Shown: piece by piece, positions 13,989 through 20,481 of the stretch
Position numbering within the stretch: the first letter of the stretch is position 1
How the letters are laid out: every line of letters starts with the position of its first letter
Assembly (NCBI GenBank): GCA_964022115.1
Contig: CAXIBC010000053.1
Coordinates: forward strand, 1 to 20,481
From: Oleispira sp964022115
Lineage (GTDB): Bacteria > Pseudomonadota > Gammaproteobacteria > Pseudomonadales > Oceanobacteraceae
Direction of reading: 5' to 3'
DNA length: 20,481 bases
Translations under genes and position numbers: made by a program
The notes under the pieces: model-generated
Database searches by the model: none
Seen by the model: only the letters and a program-made list of their open reading frames with translations
Told to the model about the DNA's origin: nothing

Positions 13989-16095
13989 TTTCAGGCTTCT
14001 TACCTTCAATCCAATATCGAAAGAGCTTTTTAATGGTCTTATCTTTCTGCTTCATTTTGATCCAATTCCTCATGAATAGCTCAAAAGAAAGATCATCCTT
14101 ATTGATTGGAAAAGCCATAGTCAGTGCCGGCACCAACGGTTTTGGGGTAACCACAGTATAACTAGGGTTCAGCAGTGTCCAAGCAGAGGCGGTAGGGGCA
14201 CCAAATAACATAGCATCAATATGCTTATATTCATCTTTGAAAAATAACCTAGGGGTGGATATCTTCCAAGCTTTACCATTAGTAAATCTTTTGGCAATGG
14301 CCTTCTCGTAGAAGAACTTCTCTGGAATGCCTATAATCAAATCCGTACGGCTGACAATCTTTTTCCATTCAACAAATTCCGCTCTGCGTTCATCCTTAAC
14401 AACAAAGGCTATGCGTTGACTGCTATAGGGCAAAGACAAAGAAAACTCTTTCATATTGTCTGGTATGACAGGAATCCCCGTCGTCATATCTAGATAACCA
14501 GAGGCTAATAAAGGCGCTGCTTGCTTCCTAAATATTCTAACAAATTGCACACCAACCCCTAAATCCCCCGCTAGCTGGTTCATTATTTCAATATCAAACC
14601 CTACTAGCTTGCCATCACTATTATGAAAGGAATAAGGTAAATCATCTCTGAAATAGCCGACTCTCAAAAATCCTCTTTGCTTTATCCGCTGTAGTACTTC
14701 ACTAAAGGGTTTCACAATAGCGCTTGAGGCGCTGGGCTCTTTAAGATAGCTAGTAGGGATATCATCGAATAAAAAATCACGATTAATGAACTTACTATAC
14801 CCCTCATACTGATAGCTTATCGCCTGAAAGGTGTACTTCAATGAAAGCAACGCAGAGATACAAAGTAACGGAATAATTAGCGCATTACGGCCGAATTTTC
14901 GCCATTTGAAGGTAAAACCTTTAATCATACTCGTGGCGATAAGCAGCGCTAAACAGATGGCGAAAATAACCGATAACAAGGCCGAGAAGCGACCAACAAT
15001 TAGGTTTTCAGCGACCAGGAAAAAATCAAACATAGAGCTCGAAACATTAAATAGCTCCAACAAGTTGGGCACCGCAATAATGCTGGTACCAAATAATTGT
15101 GGAATGCCCGCGCCGATGAGAGTGACATAATCACTAAACGATATATGAGCACCGGAAAACCAAGCCGCAAATAAGGTAAATAACAAGGCTAATAGCTTTC
15201 CGCCCACAGGTAAGCTAAAAGTGATGGGAATTAAAATACTGGGTACTTTATCGATATCTCGATTATCCGAATCTAATTGGGCAATCAGTTTTTTAGTTTT
15301 CTCTACAATAACGGGAATAACAACAAAGAAGCTCCCAGTGGCAAATGCTGTCACCATAGCATCCCGTGAAGCGCCTAGTATTTGGCGATAGCCAAAAGGC
15401 GTGATAATCGCCACGATAGTCGGCAAAACGACAAAGGTGAGTAAGAATACTAAGACTGCAGAAGTCACTATATAAACAAGCAAACCGTCGAGATCAGAAG
15501 GGTCTACTGTCGCGGCAGCGCGCAGACCAATACAAAAGATACCTAACGGGGCAAACTTCATCACGATAGTACTGACATTCGCTACCGCCGCTTGTAGATT
15601 ACTCAGTAATAATATTGCATGCTTTTTTCTATGGACACTCATAAGCCCAATACCCATGAAGATGCTAAAAGTCACGACAGAAGGGATCAAGCCATTAGCA
15701 AATGAATGAAACGGGTTAGCAGGAATGAATAAATTAACCAGATTAAATTCCGTACTGACTTTAATAGTCTCAACACTATAAAACTCTGCGGTAATCCAAT
15801 CTGGAAAAGCGATCGGCGATAAGAAGATAAAAAACAGTACTGTCGCCATCAATAAAAGCAAAATCAGCAAACTCTTTTTAAACGTCCGGCTAAGCCCAGT
15901 CGGTGACAAGCCACCTATGCCAACAATCAAGGATAAAGCGATATAGGGTAGTGCTGTCATTTGTAAGAGCATTACAAAGGCATTCGCAATGGCATCGACA
16001 CCAATAAAGACAATGGAAGTATAAGCACCGATAGCTAAACCAAAGCCCATCGCGACGAGAATACGCATGAAAGGTGGAATCTTCTGTAACAGCAT
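13978..16095 (-). CDS. Dicarboxylate/amino acid:cation symporter (SDF family) fused to a solute-binding domain
   Basis: A 705-residue protein with two modules. Residues about 5-420 are a sodium:dicarboxylate symporter (DAACS/SDF) domain: eight hydrophobic helices, an HP1-like hairpin (ATGSFFVVIPV) and an HP2-like hairpin (GAGIPQLFGTSIIAVP). The transmembrane-7 signature, NMDGT in classical glutamate carriers, reads PVGGK here (296-300). After a further hydrophobic helix, residues about 465-700 form a family 3 extracytoplasmic solute-binding domain: LRVGYFRDDLPYSF from about 477, then GKLVGFDIEIMNQLAGDLGV, and a C-terminal WIKMKQKD helix. The binding domain is probably periplasmic and tethered to deliver or sense an organic or amino acid. 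ATG 16095 is chosen because TAGGA lies 5 nt upstream; a GTG seven codons earlier has no such site. The substrate is unknown. Confidence 0.88.
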   Translation of the reverse strand: MLLQKIPPFMRILVAMGFGLAIGAYTSIVFIGVDAIANAFVMLLQMTALPYIALSLIVGIGGLSPTGLSRTFKKSLLILLLLMATVLFFIFLSPIAFPDWITAEFYSVETIKVSTEFNLVNLFIPANPFHSFANGLIPSVVTFSIFMGIGLMSVHRKKHAILLLSNLQAAVANVSTIVMKFAPLGIFCIGLRAAATVDPSDLDGLLVYIVTSAVLVFLLTFVVLPTIVAIITPFGYRQILGASRDAMVTAFATGSFFVVIPVIVEKTKKLIAQLDSDNRDIDKVPSILIPITFSLPVGGKLLALLFTLFAAWFSGAHISFSDYVTLIGAGIPQLFGTSIIAVPNLLELFNVSSSMFDFFLVAENLIVGRFSALLSVIFAICLALLIATSMIKGFTFKWRKFGRNALIIPLLCISALLSLKYTFQAISYQYEGYSKFINRDFLFDDIPTSYLKEPSASSAIVKPFSEVLQRIKQRGFLRVGYFRDDLPYSFHNSDGKLVGFDIEIMNQLAGDLGVGVQFVRIFRKQAAPLLASGYLDMTTGIPVIPDNMKEFSLSLPYSSQRIAFVVKDERRAEFVEWKKIVSRTDLIIGIPEKFFYEKAIAKRFTNGKAWKISTPRLFFKDEYKHIDAMLFGAPTASAWTLLNPSYTVVTPKPLVPALTMAFPINKDDLSFELFMRNWIKMKQKDKTIKKLFRYWIEGKKPETIQ

Positions 16096-16169
16096 ATAAA
16101 TCCTAAATTTGTACACTAAATAATAAACCAGCGAATAGCTTAACCGCCTATCTTACCATTTTTGTCTGT

Positions 16170-16196
16170 TTTACACATAAATCGCTAATATATACT
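16170..16196 (+). promoter_or_regulatory. Weak candidate promoter upstream of the SPFH gene
   Basis: TTTACA (16170-16175) and TATACT (16191-16196) are good hexamers, but the 15-bp spacing is short and the gene start is about 140 bp away. The rest of the 239-bp divergent region shows no clear structure or gene. Confidence 0.22.
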
Positions 16197-16334
16197 CCAA
16201 CGAGTCACACAAGTATCTGGCTTAAGACTTGCCGTAGGGCTTGTTTGATTCAGGTTTTGCCGTCACCATTGCGCTTTACTCACCCACTAAAGACCGCAGC
16301 AATGAATGCTGGCCTGACGACCTAAGGACAAATC

Positions 16335-17207
16335 ATGTCAAACAAACTTCCATTTTCCCCTCTTATAATTTTAAAACTATTACCCCTAGCACTCGTGATC
16401 ATTGCGGCCTTACAATCGTATTACATCGTTATTGAAGGCCATGTCGGTATTGTGAAACGCTTTGGGGAAGCTAAAAAACAAGAAAACCCTGGGTTACACT
16501 TAAAGATTCCATTCATCGAAACCGTAGAAATGATTGAAGTGCGCACGCGCAAAAACGCTGAGCGCATGGCTTCCAGTACCAAAGAGCAAATGCCTGTGAC
16601 CATTGAAGTCTCGGTTAACTGGACGGTTAATAAAGAAGCCGCCATGGACTTATTCAAGAAATACGGTGGTTTATTACAGTTTGAGCAACGCATCCTTGAT
16701 CCGCGCTTTCGCTCAGCGACAAAAGATACCATCCCTCAGTTTGAAGCTGAGCAATTGATCCAAGATCGAGCATCGGCCATTCAAGGCATAGAACGCCGCT
16801 TAACTGAAGAAATGGCAGGTTTCCCAGTTGCTGTGGATAACATCCAAATTGAAAACATTGTATTACCACAAAAATACATCAGCTCCATTGAAATTAAGCA
16901 GACCGAAAAGAACTTAGCGGCAGCGGAAAAACACAAACTTGAACGCCAGCGCCTAGAAGCGTTACGTGGGGTAAATACCGCGGATGCAAAAGCTCAAGGT
17001 ATCTTGAAAATCGCCGAAGCAGAAGCCAAGTCTATTTTATTGAAAGGTAAAGCAGAAGCTCAGGCCATTGAAGCTAAAGCCAAAGCGCTAAAGAGCAACC
17101 CACTTATTGTGAAACTGACTGAAGCACAAGGCTGGGATGGTAAACTGCCAACAACGATTATGGGTAATACCGCCATGCCAATTCTAGATATGCGCCAGGG
17201 AAAATAA
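16335..17207 (+). CDS. Prohibitin-like SPFH domain membrane protein
   Basis: A 290-residue protein. Residues about 10-30 form an N-terminal hydrophobic anchor. An SPFH (stomatin/prohibitin/flotillin/HflK-C) domain follows, starting YIVIEGHVGIVKRFGE, with GLHLKIPFIETVEMIEVRT and a QRILDPRFRSATKD segment. An Ala/Glu/Lys-rich coiled coil occupies about residues 190-255 (LAAAEKHKLERQRLEALRG, then KAEAQAIEAKAKA). Such proteins form ring- or cage-like membrane oligomers and often regulate membrane proteases or organise lipid domains. The bacterial prohibitin subtype is inferred from overall similarity. ATG 16335 has AAGGA 7 nt upstream. No NfeD, FtsH or HflK/C partner gene is adjacent. It converges with the TIGR02444 gene, with 21 bp between stop codons. 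Confidence 0.92.
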   Translation: MSNKLPFSPLIILKLLPLALVIIAALQSYYIVIEGHVGIVKRFGEAKKQENPGLHLKIPFIETVEMIEVRTRKNAERMASSTKEQMPVTIEVSVNWTVNKEAAMDLFKKYGGLLQFEQRILDPRFRSATKDTIPQFEAEQLIQDRASAIQGIERRLTEEMAGFPVAVDNIQIENIVLPQKYISSIEIKQTEKNLAAAEKHKLERQRLEALRGVNTADAKAQGILKIAEAEAKSILLKGKAEAQAIEAKAKALKSNPLIVKLTEAQGWDGKLPTTIMGNTAMPILDMRQGK

Positions 17208-17228
17208 GCGTAGTGACATTGCATGCTC

Positions 17229-17807
17229 TTACAGCGTGGTTATAAGTGAGTGGAAGTGCTCGGGGAGAATATTCATGCTTTCTCCGAGCCGCTTTAAATT
17301 GTCTTCGGCTAGGAAAACAGGCCCACTTTTGCTAGCGCCCTTTGCATTAACACCCTTTCTTTTAGTTGCCTTCTTTTTAACTTCACTGCTATTCGTTGCA
17401 TTGTGCACATACAAGATCGCCAACGCGTATTGCTCGGCTTGTAATTCCAACTTTTTCACTTGCTGGCGGAACCCTTCATAAGCTACGCCGCGCTTTTCCA
17501 CCCAATCGGTTTTTAAGCGCCGGCGTATATTACGGATAGGAATAACCTGTTCGGTAACCCACGGCTGATAATCTTCAGGAATGCACTCAGGTGTCCATTC
17601 GATACCTTCACTGGCTAGCCACAAGGCTTGTAGAATCAGATTGATATCCGCCCCATGATTATCCTGTAAAACAAGCAATTCAGCTTCGACTCCCACTTGC
17701 GAATACACCTGACAGGCATGGTCCCATAGCGGGTTTTGAAGTGGGATAACAGGCGAATTTGTGGCAAACTGCGCGTCAGTTATTGAGTCTTCTTTTGATT
17801 CAGCCAA
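17229..17807 (-). CDS. TIGR02444 family protein
   Basis: A 192-residue soluble protein. The family signature is visible: NPLWDHACQVYSQVGVEAELL from residue 25, then LQDNHGADINLILQALWLA at about 47-65. Tryptophans and a basic helix follow (VIPIRNIRRRLKTDW). The family is found in gammaproteobacteria and its function is unknown. Residues about 143-163 form a Lys/Ser-rich, probably disordered insertion (KKKATKRKG) before the C-terminal helix. The start is TTG 17807, with GAGGG 9 nt upstream. No in-frame ATG occurs before the C-terminal MNILPEH, so a non-ATG start is required. It is divergent from yheS, with only 39 bp between the starts. Confidence 0.85.
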   Translation of the reverse strand: MAESKEDSITDAQFATNSPVIPLQNPLWDHACQVYSQVGVEAELLVLQDNHGADINLILQALWLASEGIEWTPECIPEDYQPWVTEQVIPIRNIRRRLKTDWVEKRGVAYEGFRQQVKKLELQAEQYALAILYVHNATNSSEVKKKATKRKGVNAKGASKSGPVFLAEDNLKRLGESMNILPEHFHSLITTL

Positions 17808-17820
17808 AGCGCTATACCCT

Positions 17821-17832
17821 CTTTTATAAAAG
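17821..17832. promoter_or_regulatory. Palindromic CTTTTATAAAAG in the divergent TIGR02444/yheS promoter region
   Basis: A perfect 12-bp palindrome presents TATAAA, a -10-like hexamer, on both strands within the 39-bp gap. Plus-strand use would start yheS transcripts near 17837. Minus-strand use would begin near 17816, past the GAGGG of the TIGR02444 gene. Clear -35 hexamers are lacking. Confidence 0.3.
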
Positions 17833-17846
17833 TATTCTGAAAGATT

Positions 17847-19826
17847 ATGATCGAATTTAATCAGGTTTCATTACATCGTGGTATCAAACCTCTGCTCAAA
17901 CAAGCAGATTTACGAGTTCATGATGGCCAAAAACTCGCCCTTATTGGTCCAAACGGCGCAGGTAAGTCTAGCTTATTTGCTTTGCTTTTAGGGGAGTTAG
18001 GGGTTGAAGAGGGTGATTTATATTTGCCTACGGGCTGGCGTATCGCCCACATGGCACAAGAAGTTGAGGCCAGTGAGCGCTGTGCGGTTGATTATGTGAT
18101 CGATGGCGACAAAACCTACCGCGAAATTGAGCACGGCATACAAAGCGCTACTTGCGATAACGAACTGGCTGAATGGCACGGCAAGATGGACGCCCACAAT
18201 GGCTACAATATTAAAGTGCAAGCCGAGCAGTTATTACACGGCTTAGGTTTTAAGCAAAGCGACATGGTGAAGCCGGTTTCAGGTTTCTCAGGGGGCTGGC
18301 GTATTCGTTTAAACCTAGCCCAAGCCTTGATGACCCCCTCGGATTTATTATTACTCGATGAGCCCACCAACCACTTGGATTTGGACGCGACCTTATGGTT
18401 AGAACAATGGCTGAATAAATACCAAGGCACCCTGGTCTTTATTTCTCACGACCGTGATTTTATTGATGGCGTTGCTGATCACATTGTTCATTTGCACCAG
18501 CAAAAATTAACCAGTTACCCAGGTAACTACAGTGCTTACGAACGCATTCGTGCAGAACGCTTAGCTCAGCAACAAGTGATGCACGACAAACAGCAAGTGC
18601 GCATTGCCGAAATTGAAAAATTTGTTACTCGCTTTAAAGCCAAAGCCAGTAAAGCCAAACAAGCACAAAGCCGGGTCAAAGAACTAGAACGTATGGAGCT
18701 AATTGCCCCTGCGCATGTTGATTCACCCTTTAGTTTTTCTTTCGCCTGTGCTGAAAAAGTATCAACGCCGCTATTAAATCTTGAAGATGCCGACATAGGT
18801 TATGCTGGCAGCTCTCAAGATAACTCTCAAGGCAAAGGAAATAGCGAGTCAGTAGCGATTCTAAAGAAACAAAATGTCTCTTTGGTACCAGGGCACCGCA
18901 TTGGGTTATTAGGGGCAAACGGCGCGGGTAAATCAACCTTAATTAAAACCTTGTGCAAAGAACTGCCACAGCTTTCGGGCTTGCGTCACGAAGGCGAACA
19001 TTTAAAACTCGGTTATTACGCCCAGCACCAACTTGAAACCTTGGATGTTAAAGCCAGCCCAATGTTAATGATTCAGCGCATCACGCCATCTGCAACCGAC
19101 CAAGAAGTGCGTAACTTTTTAGGCGGTTTTGATTTCCGTGGGGATAAAGCCCTAGAAGCTTGCGAACCGTTTTCCGGTGGTGAAAAAGCACGCTTAGCCT
19201 TAGCCTTAGTCGCATGGCAAAAACCTAACTTATTGATTATGGATGAGCCTACCAACCACCTAGATATTGAAATGCGTGAAGCACTCACCATGGCCTTACA
19301 ATCCTTTGCCGGTGCCATTGTCTTGGTCAGCCACGATCGTCATTTATTAAAAGCGACCGTGGATGAATATTGGCTAGTGGAAGATGGCAAGGTTGATCTG
19401 TTTGAAGGTGATTTAGACGATTACCACAAACATGTGCAAGCCAAGCAAGCGGCATCTGGTTTTAATGCCGGCCAGCTAGCAACCAACCCCAATTCTGCCG
19501 ACAGCAATAGCTCAGGCAATAGCGAGAACAAAGCCGCTGGGGCAAGCGCTCAAGATCGCAAAGAACAAAAACGTTTAGACGCCGAACGTCGTGCGCGTTT
19601 AGCCCCTATGCGTAAAGCATTAAACAAACTCGAAAGCCGTATGGAAAAACTGCAAAGCACTTTAGAAGGCTGTGAAAACCAGCTGGCTGATACCACACTT
19701 TATGAAGCTGCGCGCAAAGCCGACTTACAAAAAATATTGCAGCAGCAAGGTGATGCGAAAAGCGAAATGGAAGAAGTGGAAATGGAATGGATGGAACTCA
19801 GCGAAGCAATGGAAGCGGCTGAATAA
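17847..19826 (+). CDS. yheS: ABC-F family ATPase, YheS type
   Basis: A 659-residue cytoplasmic protein with two ABC ATPase domains and no membrane segments. It closely follows E. coli YheS (637 aa). Domain 1 has Walker A GPNGAGKSS (34-42), signature FSGGW (147-151) and Walker B LLLLDEPTNHLD (D171-E172). The charged linker (about 235-300), with FKAKASKAKQAQSRVKELER and ELIAPAHVD, is the ABC-F tRNA-interaction region. Domain 2 has GANGAGKST (356-364), FSGGEKAR (442-449) and DEPTNHLD (466-473). The C-terminus is a coiled coil. ABC-F proteins act on the ribosome, usually at the E site, to resolve stalled translation. Compared with YheS there is an extra Ser/Asn/Gly-rich loop near the start of domain 2 and a longer Asn/Ser-rich linker before the coiled coil. 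The stop codon overlaps the hemW start (TAATG). Confidence 0.95.
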   Translation: MIEFNQVSLHRGIKPLLKQADLRVHDGQKLALIGPNGAGKSSLFALLLGELGVEEGDLYLPTGWRIAHMAQEVEASERCAVDYVIDGDKTYREIEHGIQSATCDNELAEWHGKMDAHNGYNIKVQAEQLLHGLGFKQSDMVKPVSGFSGGWRIRLNLAQALMTPSDLLLLDEPTNHLDLDATLWLEQWLNKYQGTLVFISHDRDFIDGVADHIVHLHQQKLTSYPGNYSAYERIRAERLAQQQVMHDKQQVRIAEIEKFVTRFKAKASKAKQAQSRVKELERMELIAPAHVDSPFSFSFACAEKVSTPLLNLEDADIGYAGSSQDNSQGKGNSESVAILKKQNVSLVPGHRIGLLGANGAGKSTLIKTLCKELPQLSGLRHEGEHLKLGYYAQHQLETLDVKASPMLMIQRITPSATDQEVRNFLGGFDFRGDKALEACEPFSGGEKARLALALVAWQKPNLLIMDEPTNHLDIEMREALTMALQSFAGAIVLVSHDRHLLKATVDEYWLVEDGKVDLFEGDLDDYHKHVQAKQAASGFNAGQLATNPNSADSNSSGNSENKAAGASAQDRKEQKRLDAERRARLAPMRKALNKLESRMEKLQSTLEGCENQLADTTLYEAARKADLQKILQQQGDAKSEMEEVEMEWMELSEAMEAAE

Positions 19827-20481
19827 TGGCTGCTTCTATTCAAGCTTCTAACGCTGATTCTGAATCTACTACTAGCAAGATAACTTTGCCGCCACTATCT
19901 CTGTATATTCATGTGCCTTGGTGTGTGCGCAAGTGCCCTTACTGCGATTTTAACTCTCATGAGATAAAGAGTCATAAAGCGGATGGCATCATCCCAGAAA
20001 CGGAATACGTACAGGCGCTATTAGACGACCTTGAAGCCGACCTTGCTTACGTGCAAGGGCGCGAGATTCAAACTATTTTTATCGGCGGTGGCACACCTTC
20101 GTTATTAAGTATTAAAGCGTTTGCTACCTTGTTAACAGGGTTACAAAAAAAAGTAACCTTTGTTAAAGATATCGAAATCACCATGGAAGCCAACCCAGGT
20201 ACTTTCGAAGCGGAAAAGTTTGCCGGTTATCGCAAACTCGGCATTAATCGCCTTTCTATTGGGGTACAAAGTTTTGCCGATAAGCAGCTAAAACATCTAG
20301 GTCGTATTCACGATGGTCAGCAAGCGATCTCTGCTATTAACATGGCGAAAGCGGCGGGCTTCGATAATTTTAATATCGATCTAATGCACGGCTTACCCGA
20401 CCAGTCGCAGGCGCAAGCCTTAGCCGATATTCAACAAGCCATCGACCTTGGGCCAACGCATTTATCTTGGTATCAATTAAC
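19826..20481 (+). CDS. hemW: HemW-like radical SAM heme chaperone, N-terminal part (3' end outside window)
   Basis: The frame from ATG 19826 is open to the window end, giving 218 complete codons of a protein normally near 380-400. The [4Fe-4S]-binding motif is C33-x3-C37-P-Y-C40-DFNSH, the HemW/HemN-like radical SAM form, preceded by LYIHVPWC. Other family blocks are IFIGGGTPSL, MEANPGTF, NRLSIGVQSF, LGRIHD, NIDLMHGLPDQ and HLSWYQL. HemW proteins bind heme and deliver it to respiratory enzymes; they were long misannotated as oxygen-independent coproporphyrinogen oxidase. The CPYCDF form with the LMHGLPDQ context favours HemW over HemN. About 20 extra N-terminal residues precede the usual start. 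The ATG overlaps the yheS stop by one base, so translation is probably coupled. Confidence 0.94.
   Translation, partial: MAASIQASNADSESTTSKITLPPLSLYIHVPWCVRKCPYCDFNSHEIKSHKADGIIPETEYVQALLDDLEADLAYVQGREIQTIFIGGGTPSLLSIKAFATLLTGLQKKVTFVKDIEITMEANPGTFEAEKFAGYRKLGINRLSIGVQSFADKQLKHLGRIHDGQQAISAINMAKAAGFDNFNIDLMHGLPDQSQAQALADIQQAIDLGPTHLSWYQL

Noticed and set aside
14831..15130. 99-codon plus-strand open frame inside the symporter fusion gene
   Set aside because: It is antisense to conserved membrane helices and has no signal of its own.
16241..16435. 64-codon plus-strand open frame upstream of the SPFH gene
   Set aside because: It overlaps the SPFH start in another frame, has no family resemblance and no good ribosome-binding site.

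Overview
The window looks like chromosomal DNA from a marine-type gammaproteobacterium, probably Oceanospirillales or a neighbour of Pseudomonas. The base composition is moderate (mid-40s % GC by eye). The evidence is a proteobacterial type-1 gshA, an Rsd/AlgQ anti-sigma factor, an AlgP-like histone H1-type protein, a TIGR02444-family protein, a YheS-type ABC-F ATPase and HemW. I see no rRNA or tRNA genes, no insertion sequence, no integrase or phage gene and no CRISPR array. The genus is an inference.

Layout. Positions 1-1083 carry the C-terminal half of the transcription accessory protein Tex, followed by gshA (glutathione synthesis, TTG start). A convergent, reverse-strand FliL-like exported protein lies beside dsbB (disulfide-bond oxidase) and rsd/algQ (sigma-70 sequestration). 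Next come a WD40-repeat lipoprotein, a reverse-strand DUF4124 membrane-anchored protein and a divergent orphan ParA ATPase. The highly repetitive algP-like gene at 7040-8251 ends in a very clear intrinsic terminator. Redox (gshA, dsbB), sigma-factor (rsd) and chromatin-like (algP) genes therefore sit close together.

The middle third holds a small unrecognised 94-aa protein, a large membrane-bound c-di-GMP phosphodiesterase with an NMT1/THI5-like sensory domain (its GGDEF motif is degenerate, its EAL domain looks intact), and a DUF885 metallopeptidase-like protein without a signal peptide. A FetB-type ABC permease without an adjacent FetA ATPase overlaps, tail to tail, a reverse-strand gene encoding a dicarboxylate/amino-acid symporter domain fused to a solute-binding domain.

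The last third has a prohibitin-like SPFH membrane protein, a reverse-strand TIGR02444 protein, the divergent ABC-F ATPase yheS and the translationally coupled 5' part of hemW, which runs off the window.

Most of the window is ordinary housekeeping sequence. The most unusual items are the symporter/binding-protein fusion with an atypical transport-core motif, the NMT1-GGDEF*-EAL sensor, the nested repeats of algP, and two well-formed inverted repeats in the rsd and parA/DUF4124 promoter regions.
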